Shown piece by piece: positions 55,376-63,053 of a DNA stretch of 64,000 nt (position 1 is its first letter; each line of letters starts with the position of its first letter). The DNA is from Mycolicibacterium sp. S2-37. GTDB lineage: Bacteria; Actinomycetota; Actinomycetes; Mycobacteriales; Mycobacteriaceae. The notes under the pieces are model-generated. The model saw only the letters and a list, made by a program, of their open reading frames with translations, searched no databases and was not told the DNA's origin. The stretch covers positions 186,001 through 250,000 of the forward strand of contig NZ_JAFEVR010000014.1 in assembly GCF_017352375.1 (NCBI RefSeq), given 5' to 3'. Both the position numbers and the translations under genes were made by a program.

Positions 55376-56557
55376 CTACCGGTTGACCCGGGGCAGCCCG
55401 AGCGCGACCATGCCGATGATGTCGCGCTGGATCTCATTGGTGCCGCCGCCGAACGTGAGGATCAGCGCCGACCGGTGCATCCGCTCGATGCGGCCGCGCA
55501 GCACCGCGCCCTTGGCGTCGGCGCGCAGCGTCGCCGAGGTGCCGAGCACCTCCATCAGAAGACGGTAGGCCTCGGTGGCCAGCTCGGTGCCGTAGACCTT
55601 GGCCGCCGATGCGTCGGCGGGTGACGGTGCGGCGTCCTGCGCCGACGCCAGCTCCCAGTTGATGAGCTTGAGCACCTCGGCCTTGGCGTGGACGCGGGCG
55701 AGGTTGAGCTGCACCCACTCCGAGTCGGCCAGCCGTTTGCCGTGGAGGTCCTTGGTGTTCTGGGCCCATTCGCGAACCGCGTTGAGCGCCACATAGATCG
55801 GCTGCGCTGAGACCAGGGCGACACGTTCGTGGTTGAGCTGGTTGGTGACCAGCTTCCAGCCACCGTTCTCCTCGCCGACCAAGGCCGTCTTGGGAACACG
55901 CACGTCCTGGTAGTAGGTGGCGCTGGTGTCGACGCCCGACATGGTGTGCACGGGTGTCCAGGAGAATCCCTCGGCCGTCGTCGGCACGATGAGCATCGAG
56001 ATCCCGCGGTGCTTCTTGGCTTCGGGGTTGGTGCGCACCGCCAGCCACACGTAGTCGGCGTAGGCGATGAGGCTGGTCCACATCTTCTGGCCGTTGATGA
56101 CGTAGTCGTCGCCGTCGTGCACCGCGGTGGTGCGCAGCGCGGCGAGGTCGGTGCCGGCTCCCGGTTCGGAGTAGCCGATCGAGAAGTGCAGATCGCCCGC
56201 CGCGATCTTCGGCAGAAAGAACTTCTTCTGCTCCTCGGTGCCGAAGTGCATGATCGTCGGTGCCACGCTGTTGATCGTCAGGAACGGCACGGGGACGTTC
56301 GCGATGGCGGCCTCGTCGGTGAAGATCAGCCCGTCGATCGGCGGGCGGGCCTGGCCGCCGAACTCCGTGGGCCACGACAGCGTCAGCCAGCCGTCCTTGC
56401 CCATCTGTGCGACGGTCTCGCGGTAGACGTTGCCGCGTCCCATCTCGCCGTCGTTGGACGCGAGCGCTTCGGCCCGCTCGGGCGTCATGAGTTTGGCGAA
56501 GTAGGACCGCAGCTCGCGGCGCAACTCCTCCTGTTCGGGGCTGTAGCCGATCCGCAT
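55376..56557 (-). CDS. fadE26: Acyl-CoA dehydrogenase subunit FadE26 (ChsE4)
   Basis: Larger ACAD chain (393 aa) that pairs with FadE27. FSIGYSEPGAGTDLAALRTTAV is the FAD/substrate motif, followed by GQKMWTSLIAYADYVWLAVRTNP and the helical region WKLVTNQLNHERVALVSAQP. The C-terminal LTFGGGTNEIQRDIIGMVALGLPRVNR is intact. ATG 56557 follows GAGGACGAGG; the open frame runs upstream to 56647 through the KstR box, which speaks against that start. First gene of the fadE26-fadE27-fadD17 operon, divergent from fdxD. Confidence 0.95.
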   Translation of the reverse strand: MRIGYSPEQEELRRELRSYFAKLMTPERAEALASNDGEMGRGNVYRETVAQMGKDGWLTLSWPTEFGGQARPPIDGLIFTDEAAIANVPVPFLTINSVAPTIMHFGTEEQKKFFLPKIAAGDLHFSIGYSEPGAGTDLAALRTTAVHDGDDYVINGQKMWTSLIAYADYVWLAVRTNPEAKKHRGISMLIVPTTAEGFSWTPVHTMSGVDTSATYYQDVRVPKTALVGEENGGWKLVTNQLNHERVALVSAQPIYVALNAVREWAQNTKDLHGKRLADSEWVQLNLARVHAKAEVLKLINWELASAQDAAPSPADASAAKVYGTELATEAYRLLMEVLGTSATLRADAKGAVLRGRIERMHRSALILTFGGGTNEIQRDIIGMVALGLPRVNR

Positions 56558-56608
56558 CGCCTCGTCCTCACTGTCTCGGGTCCTCGGACGCCTGGGTTTC
56601 CACCCGGT

Positions 56609-56622
56609 TGTAACACGTTCTA
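56609..56622. promoter_or_regulatory. KstR box between fadE26 and fdxD
   Basis: TGTAACACGTTCTA fits the operator. It lies 51 bp before fadE26 on the minus strand and ~115 bp before fdxD on the plus strand; one box probably serves both transcripts. Confidence 0.85.
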
Positions 56623-56737
56623 GTGTGAGGGTCCAGGCCGGTATCATCCGGGGGCCGCCCCACTGGGTCGTATTCTGACCACTGAGTGTGGCCGGCCCGT
56701 TGCCACAGATCGTCGCGACGAGTGCGAGGGAGCTGAC

Positions 56738-56929
56738 ATGCGAGTGGAAGTCGACCGGGATCGCTGCGAGGGCAACGCGGTCTGCGTGGGAATTGCCCCC
56801 GACATCTTCGATCTGGATGACGACGACTACGCGGTGGTGACAGCCGATCCGGTGCCCGCCGGCCAGGAGGACCTCGCCGAGCAGTCCATCGCCGAGTGCC
56901 CCCGCGCAGCCCTGATCCGCAGAGACTAG
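56738..56929 (+). CDS. fdxD: 3Fe-4S ferredoxin FdxD
   Basis: Small ferredoxin of 63 aa. Cysteines Cys10, Cys16 and Cys54 (CEGNAVC ... IAECP) form the C-x5-C-xn-C-P pattern of single 3Fe-4S cluster ferredoxins that serve bacterial P450s. Between the first two cysteines lies an Asn rather than a fourth Cys, so a 4Fe cluster is not expected. It matches Rv3503c by position (between fadE26 and hsd4A). Probable electron donor for CYP125 and CYP142 (inference from proximity and regulation). ATG 56738, followed by hsd4A 13 bases after its stop. Confidence 0.93.
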   Translation: MRVEVDRDRCEGNAVCVGIAPDIFDLDDDDYAVVTADPVPAGQEDLAEQSIAECPRAALIRRD

Positions 56930-56942
56930 AGGTATTCATAAA

Positions 56943-57878
56943 TTGACCACTCCCAGCAATGATTCGACTGCCGATCTGAACGACCTCTCCGGACGCGTCG
57001 CCGTGGTGACCGGGGCCGCCGCCGGGCTCGGCCGCGCCGAGGCGATCGGCCTGGCCGCTGCCGGGGCCACAGTCGTGGTCAATGACATGCAGGCCGCACT
57101 CGACCAGTCCGACGTCCTCGACGAGATCGCCGCGGCGGGGTCGAAGGGCGTTGCGGTCGCCGGTGACATCAGCCAGCGGTCGACGGCCGATGAGCTGGTC
57201 GAGACGGCCGACGGCCTGGGCGGGCTCGCCATCGTCGTGAACAACGCCGGGATCACCCGCGACCGGATCCTGTTCAACATGTCCGACGAGGAGTGGGACG
57301 CCGTCATCGCCGTGCATCTGCGTGGTCACTTCCTGCTGACCCGGAACGCCGCGACGTACTGGCGCGCGAAGGCGAAGGCCGGCGACGGCCGGGTGTACGG
57401 CCGCATCGTCAACACCTCCTCGGAGGCCGGCCTTTCGGGTCCGGTCGGACAGCCGAACTACGGAGCGGCCAAGGCCGGGATCACCGCGCTGACGCTGTCT
57501 GCGGCGCGGGCGCTGGACCGCTTCGGGGTGCGGGCCAACGCGATCGCGCCCCGGGCGCGTACCGCCATGACGGCGGGAGTTTTCGGGGACGCACCCGAGC
57601 TCGCGACCGGCGAGGTGGACCCGCTGTCGACCGACCACGTCGTGACGCTGGTGCGCTTTCTGGCCGCTCCTGCATCGGAAGCAGTCAACGGGCAGCTGTT
57701 CATCGTCTACGGTCCCAAGGTGACGCTCGTCGCGGCACCCGTCGCAGAGGCCCACTTCACCGCGGAATCGGCCGCGTGGGAGCCCGCCGAGCTCGGGGCC
57801 ACGCTGCGCCAGTACTTTGCTGGACGGGACCCTGAGCGCGGATTCTCCGCGACCGAGCTGATGGAGAGCCGAGACTGA
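56943..57878 (+). CDS. hsd4A: 17-beta-hydroxysteroid / 3-hydroxyacyl-CoA dehydrogenase Hsd4A
   Basis: SDR-type dehydrogenase (311 aa) with a C-terminal extension, ortholog of Rv3502c; known members oxidise 3-hydroxyacyl-CoA intermediates of the sterol side chain and 17-beta-hydroxyls. Cofactor motif VTGAAAGLGRAEA (~residues 23-35), NNAG (~101-104), catalytic Ser in NTSSEAG and Tyr-x3-Lys in NYGAAK. The start codon is TTG at 56943, eight bases after AGAGG (56930-56934). Probably cotranscribed with fdxD. A 19-bp perfect palindrome covers its stop codon. Confidence 0.93.
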   Translation: MTTPSNDSTADLNDLSGRVAVVTGAAAGLGRAEAIGLAAAGATVVVNDMQAALDQSDVLDEIAAAGSKGVAVAGDISQRSTADELVETADGLGGLAIVVNNAGITRDRILFNMSDEEWDAVIAVHLRGHFLLTRNAATYWRAKAKAGDGRVYGRIVNTSSEAGLSGPVGQPNYGAAKAGITALTLSAARALDRFGVRANAIAPRARTAMTAGVFGDAPELATGEVDPLSTDHVVTLVRFLAAPASEAVNGQLFIVYGPKVTLVAAPVAEAHFTAESAAWEPAELGATLRQYFAGRDPERGFSATELMESRD

Positions 57879-57887
57879 CAGTCTCGG
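57869..57887. terminator. Perfect palindrome over the hsd4A stop codon, possible terminator or operator
   Basis: CCGAGACTG-A-CAGTCTCGG is fully self-complementary, with nine-base arms around the last base of the TGA stop. As RNA it would form an eight-pair stem with a three-base loop, but no U-run follows. It therefore fits either a stem-only mycobacterial terminator that separates hsd4A from the mce4 operon or a protein-binding site. Confidence 0.4.
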
Positions 57888-57897
57888 ATGTCAGGGC

Positions 57898-57926
57898 CTG
57901 AAAGGCGCTAGAACACGTTCTAGAAT
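57898..57926 (+). promoter_or_regulatory. Distal KstR-controlled promoter of mce4 (box 57909-57922)
   Basis: CTGAAA (57898-57903), 17-bp spacer, TAGAAT (57921-57926), with the perfect KstR box TAGAACACGTTCTA (57909-57922) in the spacer. It lies ~215 bp before the yrbE4A start. Confidence 0.65.
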
Positions 57927-57988
57927 GACCTGAGTCACAGTGCCGCTGAACTGGGATTTCCTGCTTTCTCCGAGGTAGTTGTCCATCT

Positions 57989-58018
57989 TTGACAGTGCGA
58001 ACGTGTTCTAGTTAGTAT
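57989..58018 (+). promoter_or_regulatory. Proximal KstR-controlled promoter of mce4 (box 57997-58010)
   Basis: Consensus -35 TTGACA (57989-57994), 18-bp spacer, -10 TAGTAT (58013-58018). The KstR box GCGAACGTGTTCTA (57997-58010; one mismatch at the first fixed T) fills the spacer. Expected transcript start is near 58025, leaving a leader of ~115 nt before yrbE4A. Confidence 0.75.
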
Positions 58019-58138
58019 GATCCGGCTCACGCAAAGCAGCGTCCAAAACAGGGGTGGGAAGATCGACTCGGCTGAGGGTTTCGACCTCTTCGCCGCGATC
58101 GAAGTCCGACGCACCCCGACCCGAGAACGGAGCCGAGG

Positions 58139-58903
58139 TTGATCGAACAACTCGCGGCACCGGCGAGGGCGGTGGGCGGCTTCTTCGAGATGTCGATCGA
58201 CACCTTCGTCAAGATCTTCAGGCGTCCGTTCCAGTTCCGGGAGTTCCTGGACCAGACATGGATGATCGCGCGGGTCTCCTTGATCCCGACGCTTCTGGTG
58301 GCCATTCCGTTCACGGTGCTGGTGGCCTTCACGCTCAACATCCTGCTGCGCGAGATCGGCGCGGCCGATCTGTCCGGTGCCGGCACGGCATTCGGCACCA
58401 TCACCCAGCTCGGACCCGTCGTGACGGTGCTGGTGGTCGCCGGCGCAGGCGCGACGGCGATCTGCGCGGACCTCGGCGCCCGCACCATCCGCGAAGAGAT
58501 CGACGCGATGCGCGTGCTGGGCATCGACCCGATCCAGCGTCTCGTGGTGCCGCGCGTGCTGGCCTCGACCGTGGTGGCACTGCTGCTCAACGGCCTGGTC
58601 TGCGCGATCGGTCTGGCCGGCGGCTATGTGTTCTCGGTCTTCCTGCAGGGCGTCAACCCCGGATCGTTCATCAACGGACTCACCGTCCTGACTGGTCTGG
58701 GCGAGCTCGTCCTCGCCGAGATCAAGGCGTTGCTCTTCGGTGTGGTGGCGGGTCTGGTGGGCTGCTACCGCGGGCTGACGGTGCAGGGTGGTCCCAAGGG
58801 CGTCGGTGTCGCGGTGAACGAGACGGTGGTCTATGCGTTCATCTGCCTCTTCGTGATCAATGTGATCATGACCGCGGTCGGTGTGAGAGTGCTGGTGCGG
58901 TAA
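58139..58903 (+). CDS. yrbE4A: Mce4 sterol importer permease YrbE4A
   Basis: Integral membrane permease (254 aa) of the MlaE/YrbE family, one half of the inner-membrane channel of the Mce4 sterol importer. At least five hydrophobic segments and the family region GARTIREEIDAMRVLGIDPIQRLVVPRVLA (the coupling helix contacting the ATPase MceG, encoded elsewhere). It matches Rv3501c closely. TTG 58139 is likely, with GGAG (58129-58132) six bases before it. The stop TAA shares a base with the yrbE4B ATG. Confidence 0.95.
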   Translation: MIEQLAAPARAVGGFFEMSIDTFVKIFRRPFQFREFLDQTWMIARVSLIPTLLVAIPFTVLVAFTLNILLREIGAADLSGAGTAFGTITQLGPVVTVLVVAGAGATAICADLGARTIREEIDAMRVLGIDPIQRLVVPRVLASTVVALLLNGLVCAIGLAGGYVFSVFLQGVNPGSFINGLTVLTGLGELVLAEIKALLFGVVAGLVGCYRGLTVQGGPKGVGVAVNETVVYAFICLFVINVIMTAVGVRVLVR

Positions 58904-59745
58904 TGAGTTTCGATACCACCGTCCGCTTGCGCCGGGCGTTCCGTTGGGCACCGCGGGTCGTCGACATCGTCGGCGAGCAGGCGTTGTTCTACGGCGAGAC
59001 CATCCGCTACGTACCCAATGCGGTGATGCGGTACCGCAAGGAGACGATCCGCAACATCGCCGAGATGACCATGGGCGCCGGCGCGCTCGTGATGATCGGC
59101 GGAACCGTCGGCGTCGCGGCGTTCCTCACGCTGGCCTCGGGCGGTGTCATCGCCGTTCAGGGCTACTCGTCGCTCGGCAACATCGGCATCGAGGCCCTGA
59201 CCGGCTTCCTGTCGGCCTTCCTCAACGTGCGCATCGTCGCGCCCGTGATCGCCGGGATCGCACTGGCGGCCACGATCGGCGCCGGTACCACCGCACAGCT
59301 CGGTGCGATGCGTGTCTCGGAGGAGATCGACGCCGTCGAGTCGATGGCCGTGCACTCGGTGTCCTACCTGGTCTCCACCCGACTGATGGCCGGGATGATC
59401 GCGATCATCCCGCTCTATTCGCTGTCGGTGCTGGCGGCGTTCTTCGCGGCGCGCTTCACCACGGTGTTCATCAACGGTCAGTCAGCCGGCCTGTACGACC
59501 ACTACTTCAACACGTTCCTGATCCCCAGCGATCTGCTGTGGTCGTTCCTGCAGGCCATCGTGATGTCGATCGCCGTCATGCTCGTGCACACCTATTACGG
59601 ATACAACGCGTCCGGCGGACCTGTCGGCGTCGGCATCGCCGTCGGGCAGGCGGTGCGTACCTCGCTGATCGTGGTCGTCACCATCACCCTGTTCATCTCA
59701 CTCGCCGTCTACGGCGCGTCCGGCAATTTCAATCTCTCCGGGTAG
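58903..59745 (+). CDS. yrbE4B: Mce4 sterol importer permease YrbE4B
   Basis: Second permease subunit (280 aa), same family. Contains GAGTTAQLGAMRVSEEIDAVESMAVHSVSYLVSTRLMAG, the coupling-helix region parallel to that of YrbE4A, and several transmembrane stretches (LVMIGGTVGVAAFLTLASGG; ILFI-type C-terminal helix VVVTITLFISLAVYG). The N-terminal RLRRAFRWAPRVVDIVGEQALFYGETIRYVP is also typical. ATG 58903 overlaps the yrbE4A stop (TAATG). Ortholog of Rv3500c. Confidence 0.95.
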   Translation: MSFDTTVRLRRAFRWAPRVVDIVGEQALFYGETIRYVPNAVMRYRKETIRNIAEMTMGAGALVMIGGTVGVAAFLTLASGGVIAVQGYSSLGNIGIEALTGFLSAFLNVRIVAPVIAGIALAATIGAGTTAQLGAMRVSEEIDAVESMAVHSVSYLVSTRLMAGMIAIIPLYSLSVLAAFFAARFTTVFINGQSAGLYDHYFNTFLIPSDLLWSFLQAIVMSIAVMLVHTYYGYNASGGPVGVGIAVGQAVRTSLIVVVTITLFISLAVYGASGNFNLSG

Positions 59746-59751
59746 GACGCG

Positions 59752-60954
59752 ATGTCGGACATCGAGACAAAGCGCAGCCACGTCCGCATTGCGGCGGCGG
59801 TTCTCGCGGCCATCCTGGTGGCGGCGACGGTGTTCACCTACCTGTCGTACACGGCTGCCTTCACCTCCACCGACACCGTCACGGTGCTGTCCCCGCGCGC
59901 CGGCCTGGTCCTGGACACCGACGCCAAGGTGAAGTACCGCGGAATCCAGGTCGGCGAGGTCAAGGCCATCGAGTACGCGGGCGACCAGGCGAAGCTGACG
60001 CTGGCGATCCGTAGCGACCAGATCGGCTACATCCCGTCCAACGCGGTGGTCCGCATCGCCGGCACGACGGTGTTCGGCGCCAAGGCGGTCGAATTCATCC
60101 CGCCGGAGAACGCCGACCGCACCGCGCTTCGCCCCGGCGCCGAGGTCCAGGCCAAAGACGTTCAGCTCGAGGTCAATACGGTGTTCCAGACCCTCACCGA
60201 TGTGCTGGCCAAAGTCGATCCGATCAACCTCAACGCCACGATGACCGCGCTGGCCGAGGGGCTGCGCGGCAACGGCGACGACATGGGCGCCCTGATGTCC
60301 GGACTGAACTACTACGCGCAGCAGTTGAATCCGAAGCTGCCCACCCTGCAGGAGGACTTCCGCAGGGCCGCGGTGGTCGGAGACATCTACGCCGACGCGG
60401 GCCCCGATCTCGTCCGGGTGCTGGACAACGCCCCGACGATCAGCAACACGATCGTCGACCAGCAGGACAACCTGAACAGGACGCTCCTGGCGGCCACGGG
60501 TCTGGCGAACAACGGGACCGCCACCCTGGAACCGGCCGCCGACGACTACATCGCGGCGATCCAGCGGCTGCGGGCCCCGCTGAAGGTGGTCAAGGAGTAC
60601 TCGCCGGTGATCGGCTGTGTGCTCAAGGGAACGTCGAACGCCATCGACCGGTTCGCCCCGATCATCGGCGGAATCCGGCCCGGCCTGTTCACGTCGTCGA
60701 ACTTCCTGCCGGGCGCACCGGCGTACACGTATCCGGAGAGTCTGCCCATCGTCAACGCCTCCGGTGGCCCCAACTGCCGCGGCCTGCCCGAGGTACCGAG
60801 CAAGCAGTTCGGCGGATCCTGGTACCACACTCCGTTCCTGGTTACCGACAACGCCTACGTGCCCTATCAGCCGAACACCGAGTTGCAGTTCGACGCACCA
60901 TCGACGCTGCAGTTCCTGTTCAACGGCGCCTTCGCCGAGAAGGACGAATACTGA
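59752..60954 (+). CDS. mce4A: Mce4A, sterol importer shuttle subunit
   Basis: Mce-family protein of 400 aa. One N-terminal transmembrane helix (HVRIAAAVLAAILVAATVFTYLS, residues ~8-30) anchors it; the single MCE/MlaD domain follows (VTVLSPRAGLVLDTDAKVKYRGIQVGEVKAIEYAGDQAKLTLAIRSDQI), then a long helical region that in known Mce complexes forms the hexameric needle spanning the periplasm. Ortholog of Rv3499c. ATG 59752 is six bases after the yrbE4B stop. Confidence 0.95.
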   Translation: MSDIETKRSHVRIAAAVLAAILVAATVFTYLSYTAAFTSTDTVTVLSPRAGLVLDTDAKVKYRGIQVGEVKAIEYAGDQAKLTLAIRSDQIGYIPSNAVVRIAGTTVFGAKAVEFIPPENADRTALRPGAEVQAKDVQLEVNTVFQTLTDVLAKVDPINLNATMTALAEGLRGNGDDMGALMSGLNYYAQQLNPKLPTLQEDFRRAAVVGDIYADAGPDLVRVLDNAPTISNTIVDQQDNLNRTLLAATGLANNGTATLEPAADDYIAAIQRLRAPLKVVKEYSPVIGCVLKGTSNAIDRFAPIIGGIRPGLFTSSNFLPGAPAYTYPESLPIVNASGGPNCRGLPEVPSKQFGGSWYHTPFLVTDNAYVPYQPNTELQFDAPSTLQFLFNGAFAEKDEY

Positions 60955-61988
60955 TGAACCACAGGCAGAACGTGGTCGGCGTCAGCATCTTCACCGTGGT
61001 GATGCTGCTGGTGGCCTCGGCGCTGATCGTGATCTTCGGCGAGTTCCGGTTCGCCTCGGGCCACACCTTCCACGCCAACTTCACCGAGGCGTCACGACTC
61101 AAGGCGGGTCAGGACGTGCGGATCGCCGGCGTCCCCGTGGGCACGGTCAAGGGCATCAGTCTGAAGCCCGACAACACCGTCGACGTCGAATTCGAGGTCA
61201 ACGACAAGTACCAGCTGTACACGTCGAGTCGGGCCGTCGTCCGTTACGAGAACCTCGTCGGCGACCGCTACCTCGAGATCACCTCGGGGCCGGGTGAATT
61301 GCGCAAGCTGCCCGCAGGCGCGACCATCCCCAAACAGAACACCCAGCCCGCGCTCGACCTCGACGCGCTGCTCGGTGGACTGCGCCCGGTGCTCAAGGGC
61401 CTCGACGGCGGCAAGATCAACGAACTGAGCGGTGCGGTCATCCAACTGCTGCAGGGACAGGGCGGCGCACTGTCGAACCTGTTGTCCACCACCGGCTCGT
61501 TCAGCCGGAACCTCGCCGCACGCGACCAGTTGATCGGCGACGTGATCACCAACCTGAACACCGTGCTCGGCACCGTCGACGAGAAGGGCGAGCAGTTCGA
61601 CGCCAGTGTCGACCGGCTCGAGCAACTGGTCAGCGGGCTCGCTGAGGGTCGCGATCCGATCGCGGGGGCAATACCCCCGCTGGCCTCCGCATCGACCGAC
61701 CTAACGGAGATGCTGGAGACGTCGCGCCGACCACTGCAGGGGATCCTGGAGAACGTCCGGCCGCTGGCTCAGCGCCTCGATGAGCGCAAGGGTGACGTGA
61801 ACAAGGTGATCGAGCCGCTCGCCGAGAACTATCTGCGACTCAACGCCCTCGGCGCCTACGGTTCGTTCTTCAACATCTTCTACTGCTCGACCCGGTTGAA
61901 GGTCAACGGTCCGGCCGGCAGTGACATCCTGATCCCGTTCGGCGGCCCGCCCGATCCGTCCAAGGGGAGGTGTGCCCAAGTTGAGTAG
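60954..61988 (+). CDS. mce4B: Mce4B, sterol importer shuttle subunit
   Basis: Mce-family protein of 344 aa: N-terminal helix (VSIFTVVMLLVASALIVIFGEF), MCE domain (ASRLKAGQDVRIAGVPVGTVKGISLKPDNTVDVEFEVND), a helical middle rich in Leu/Asn/Val and a C-terminal segment with a Cys (IFYCSTRL). Stop of mce4A and its start share a base (TGATG). Ortholog of Rv3498c. Forms the hexamer with Mce4A, C, D, E and F, of which the last two lie beyond the window. Confidence 0.95.
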   Translation: MNHRQNVVGVSIFTVVMLLVASALIVIFGEFRFASGHTFHANFTEASRLKAGQDVRIAGVPVGTVKGISLKPDNTVDVEFEVNDKYQLYTSSRAVVRYENLVGDRYLEITSGPGELRKLPAGATIPKQNTQPALDLDALLGGLRPVLKGLDGGKINELSGAVIQLLQGQGGALSNLLSTTGSFSRNLAARDQLIGDVITNLNTVLGTVDEKGEQFDASVDRLEQLVSGLAEGRDPIAGAIPPLASASTDLTEMLETSRRPLQGILENVRPLAQRLDERKGDVNKVIEPLAENYLRLNALGAYGSFFNIFYCSTRLKVNGPAGSDILIPFGGPPDPSKGRCAQVE

Positions 61989-63039
61989 GCCCGACAGCTC
62001 CAATCCACTCCGCACCGGAACTTTCGGCATCGTCCTGGTTGCTTGCCTGGTGCTGGTGTCATTCGGCTATTCCAGCCTGCCGTTCTTCCCCCAGGGGAAG
62101 TCCTACGAGGCGTACTTCACCGATGCGGGCGGCATCACGCCCGGCAACGACGTCAACGTCTCGGGCATCACCGTGGGTAAGGTCAGCGGCGTCGAGCTGG
62201 CCGGTGACACCGCCAAGGTGACGTTCACCGTGGACCGCGAGGTGCGGGTCGGGGACCAGTCGATGGTGGCGATCAAGACCGAGACGGTGCTCGGCGAGAA
62301 GTCACTGTCGGTGACGCCGCAGGGCACCGGCTCGTCGACGGTGATCCCCCTGGGCCGCACCACGACTCCGTACACGTTGAACACCGCGCTGCAGGATCTG
62401 GGCCGCAATGTCGGCGAGCTGGACAAGCCGCGTTTCGAGCAGGCCCTGCAGACGCTCACGGACTCACTGCGCGATGCCACTCCGGCGCTGCGCGGCGCAC
62501 TCGACGGCATCACCGACCTGTCGCGCAGTATCAATACCCGCGACGAGGCGCTCGATCAGTTGCTCGCCCGCGCCAAGCGGGTCTCGGACACCCTCGCGCA
62601 GCGGGCCGGCCAGGTCAACCGCCTGATCACCGAGGGCAATCTGCTGTTCGCCGCACTCGACGAGCGTCGTCAGGCGCTGAGCAACCTGATCGCCGGTATC
62701 GACGACGTCTCCCGACAGCTCTCGGGCTTCGTCGCCGACAACCGCCGCGAGTTCGGGCCCGCACTGGAGAAGCTCAACCTGGTGATGGACAACCTGCTCG
62801 AGCGGCGCGAGCACATCGGCGAGGCGCTGCGCCGGCTGCCGCCCTTCGCCACCGCCCTGGGTGAGGTGGTCGGTTCGGGTCCGGGCTTCCAGATCAACCT
62901 GTTCGGCCTGCCGCCGGCGCCCATCGCAGAAGTCCTGCTGGACACGTACTTCCAGCCCGGCAAGCTGCCGGACAGCCTTTCCGACATGCTCCGCGGATAC
63001 ATCTCGGAGCGAGTGATCATCAGGCCGAAGTCGCCATGA
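61972..63039 (+). CDS. mce4C: Mce4C, sterol importer shuttle subunit
   Basis: Mce-family protein (355 aa from GTG 61972): N-terminal helix (FGIVLVACLVLVSFGYSSLPFF), MCE domain (AGGITPGNDVNVSGITVGKVSGVELAGDTAKVTFTVDRE), coiled-coil-like helices (LSRSINTRDEALDQLLARAKRVSDTLAQRAGQVNRLI) and a C-terminus like that of Rv3497c (LPDSLSDMLRGYISERVIIRPKSP). The start is uncertain: GTG 61972 is very close to AAGGGGAGG (61962-61970), whereas TTG 61981 is ten bases after it. Overlaps mce4B and mce4D. Confidence 0.94.
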   Translation: MPKLSRPDSSNPLRTGTFGIVLVACLVLVSFGYSSLPFFPQGKSYEAYFTDAGGITPGNDVNVSGITVGKVSGVELAGDTAKVTFTVDREVRVGDQSMVAIKTETVLGEKSLSVTPQGTGSSTVIPLGRTTTPYTLNTALQDLGRNVGELDKPRFEQALQTLTDSLRDATPALRGALDGITDLSRSINTRDEALDQLLARAKRVSDTLAQRAGQVNRLITEGNLLFAALDERRQALSNLIAGIDDVSRQLSGFVADNRREFGPALEKLNLVMDNLLERREHIGEALRRLPPFATALGEVVGSGPGFQINLFGLPPAPIAEVLLDTYFQPGKLPDSLSDMLRGYISERVIIRPKSP

Positions 63040-63053
63040 CCCAAGGAGACTCC

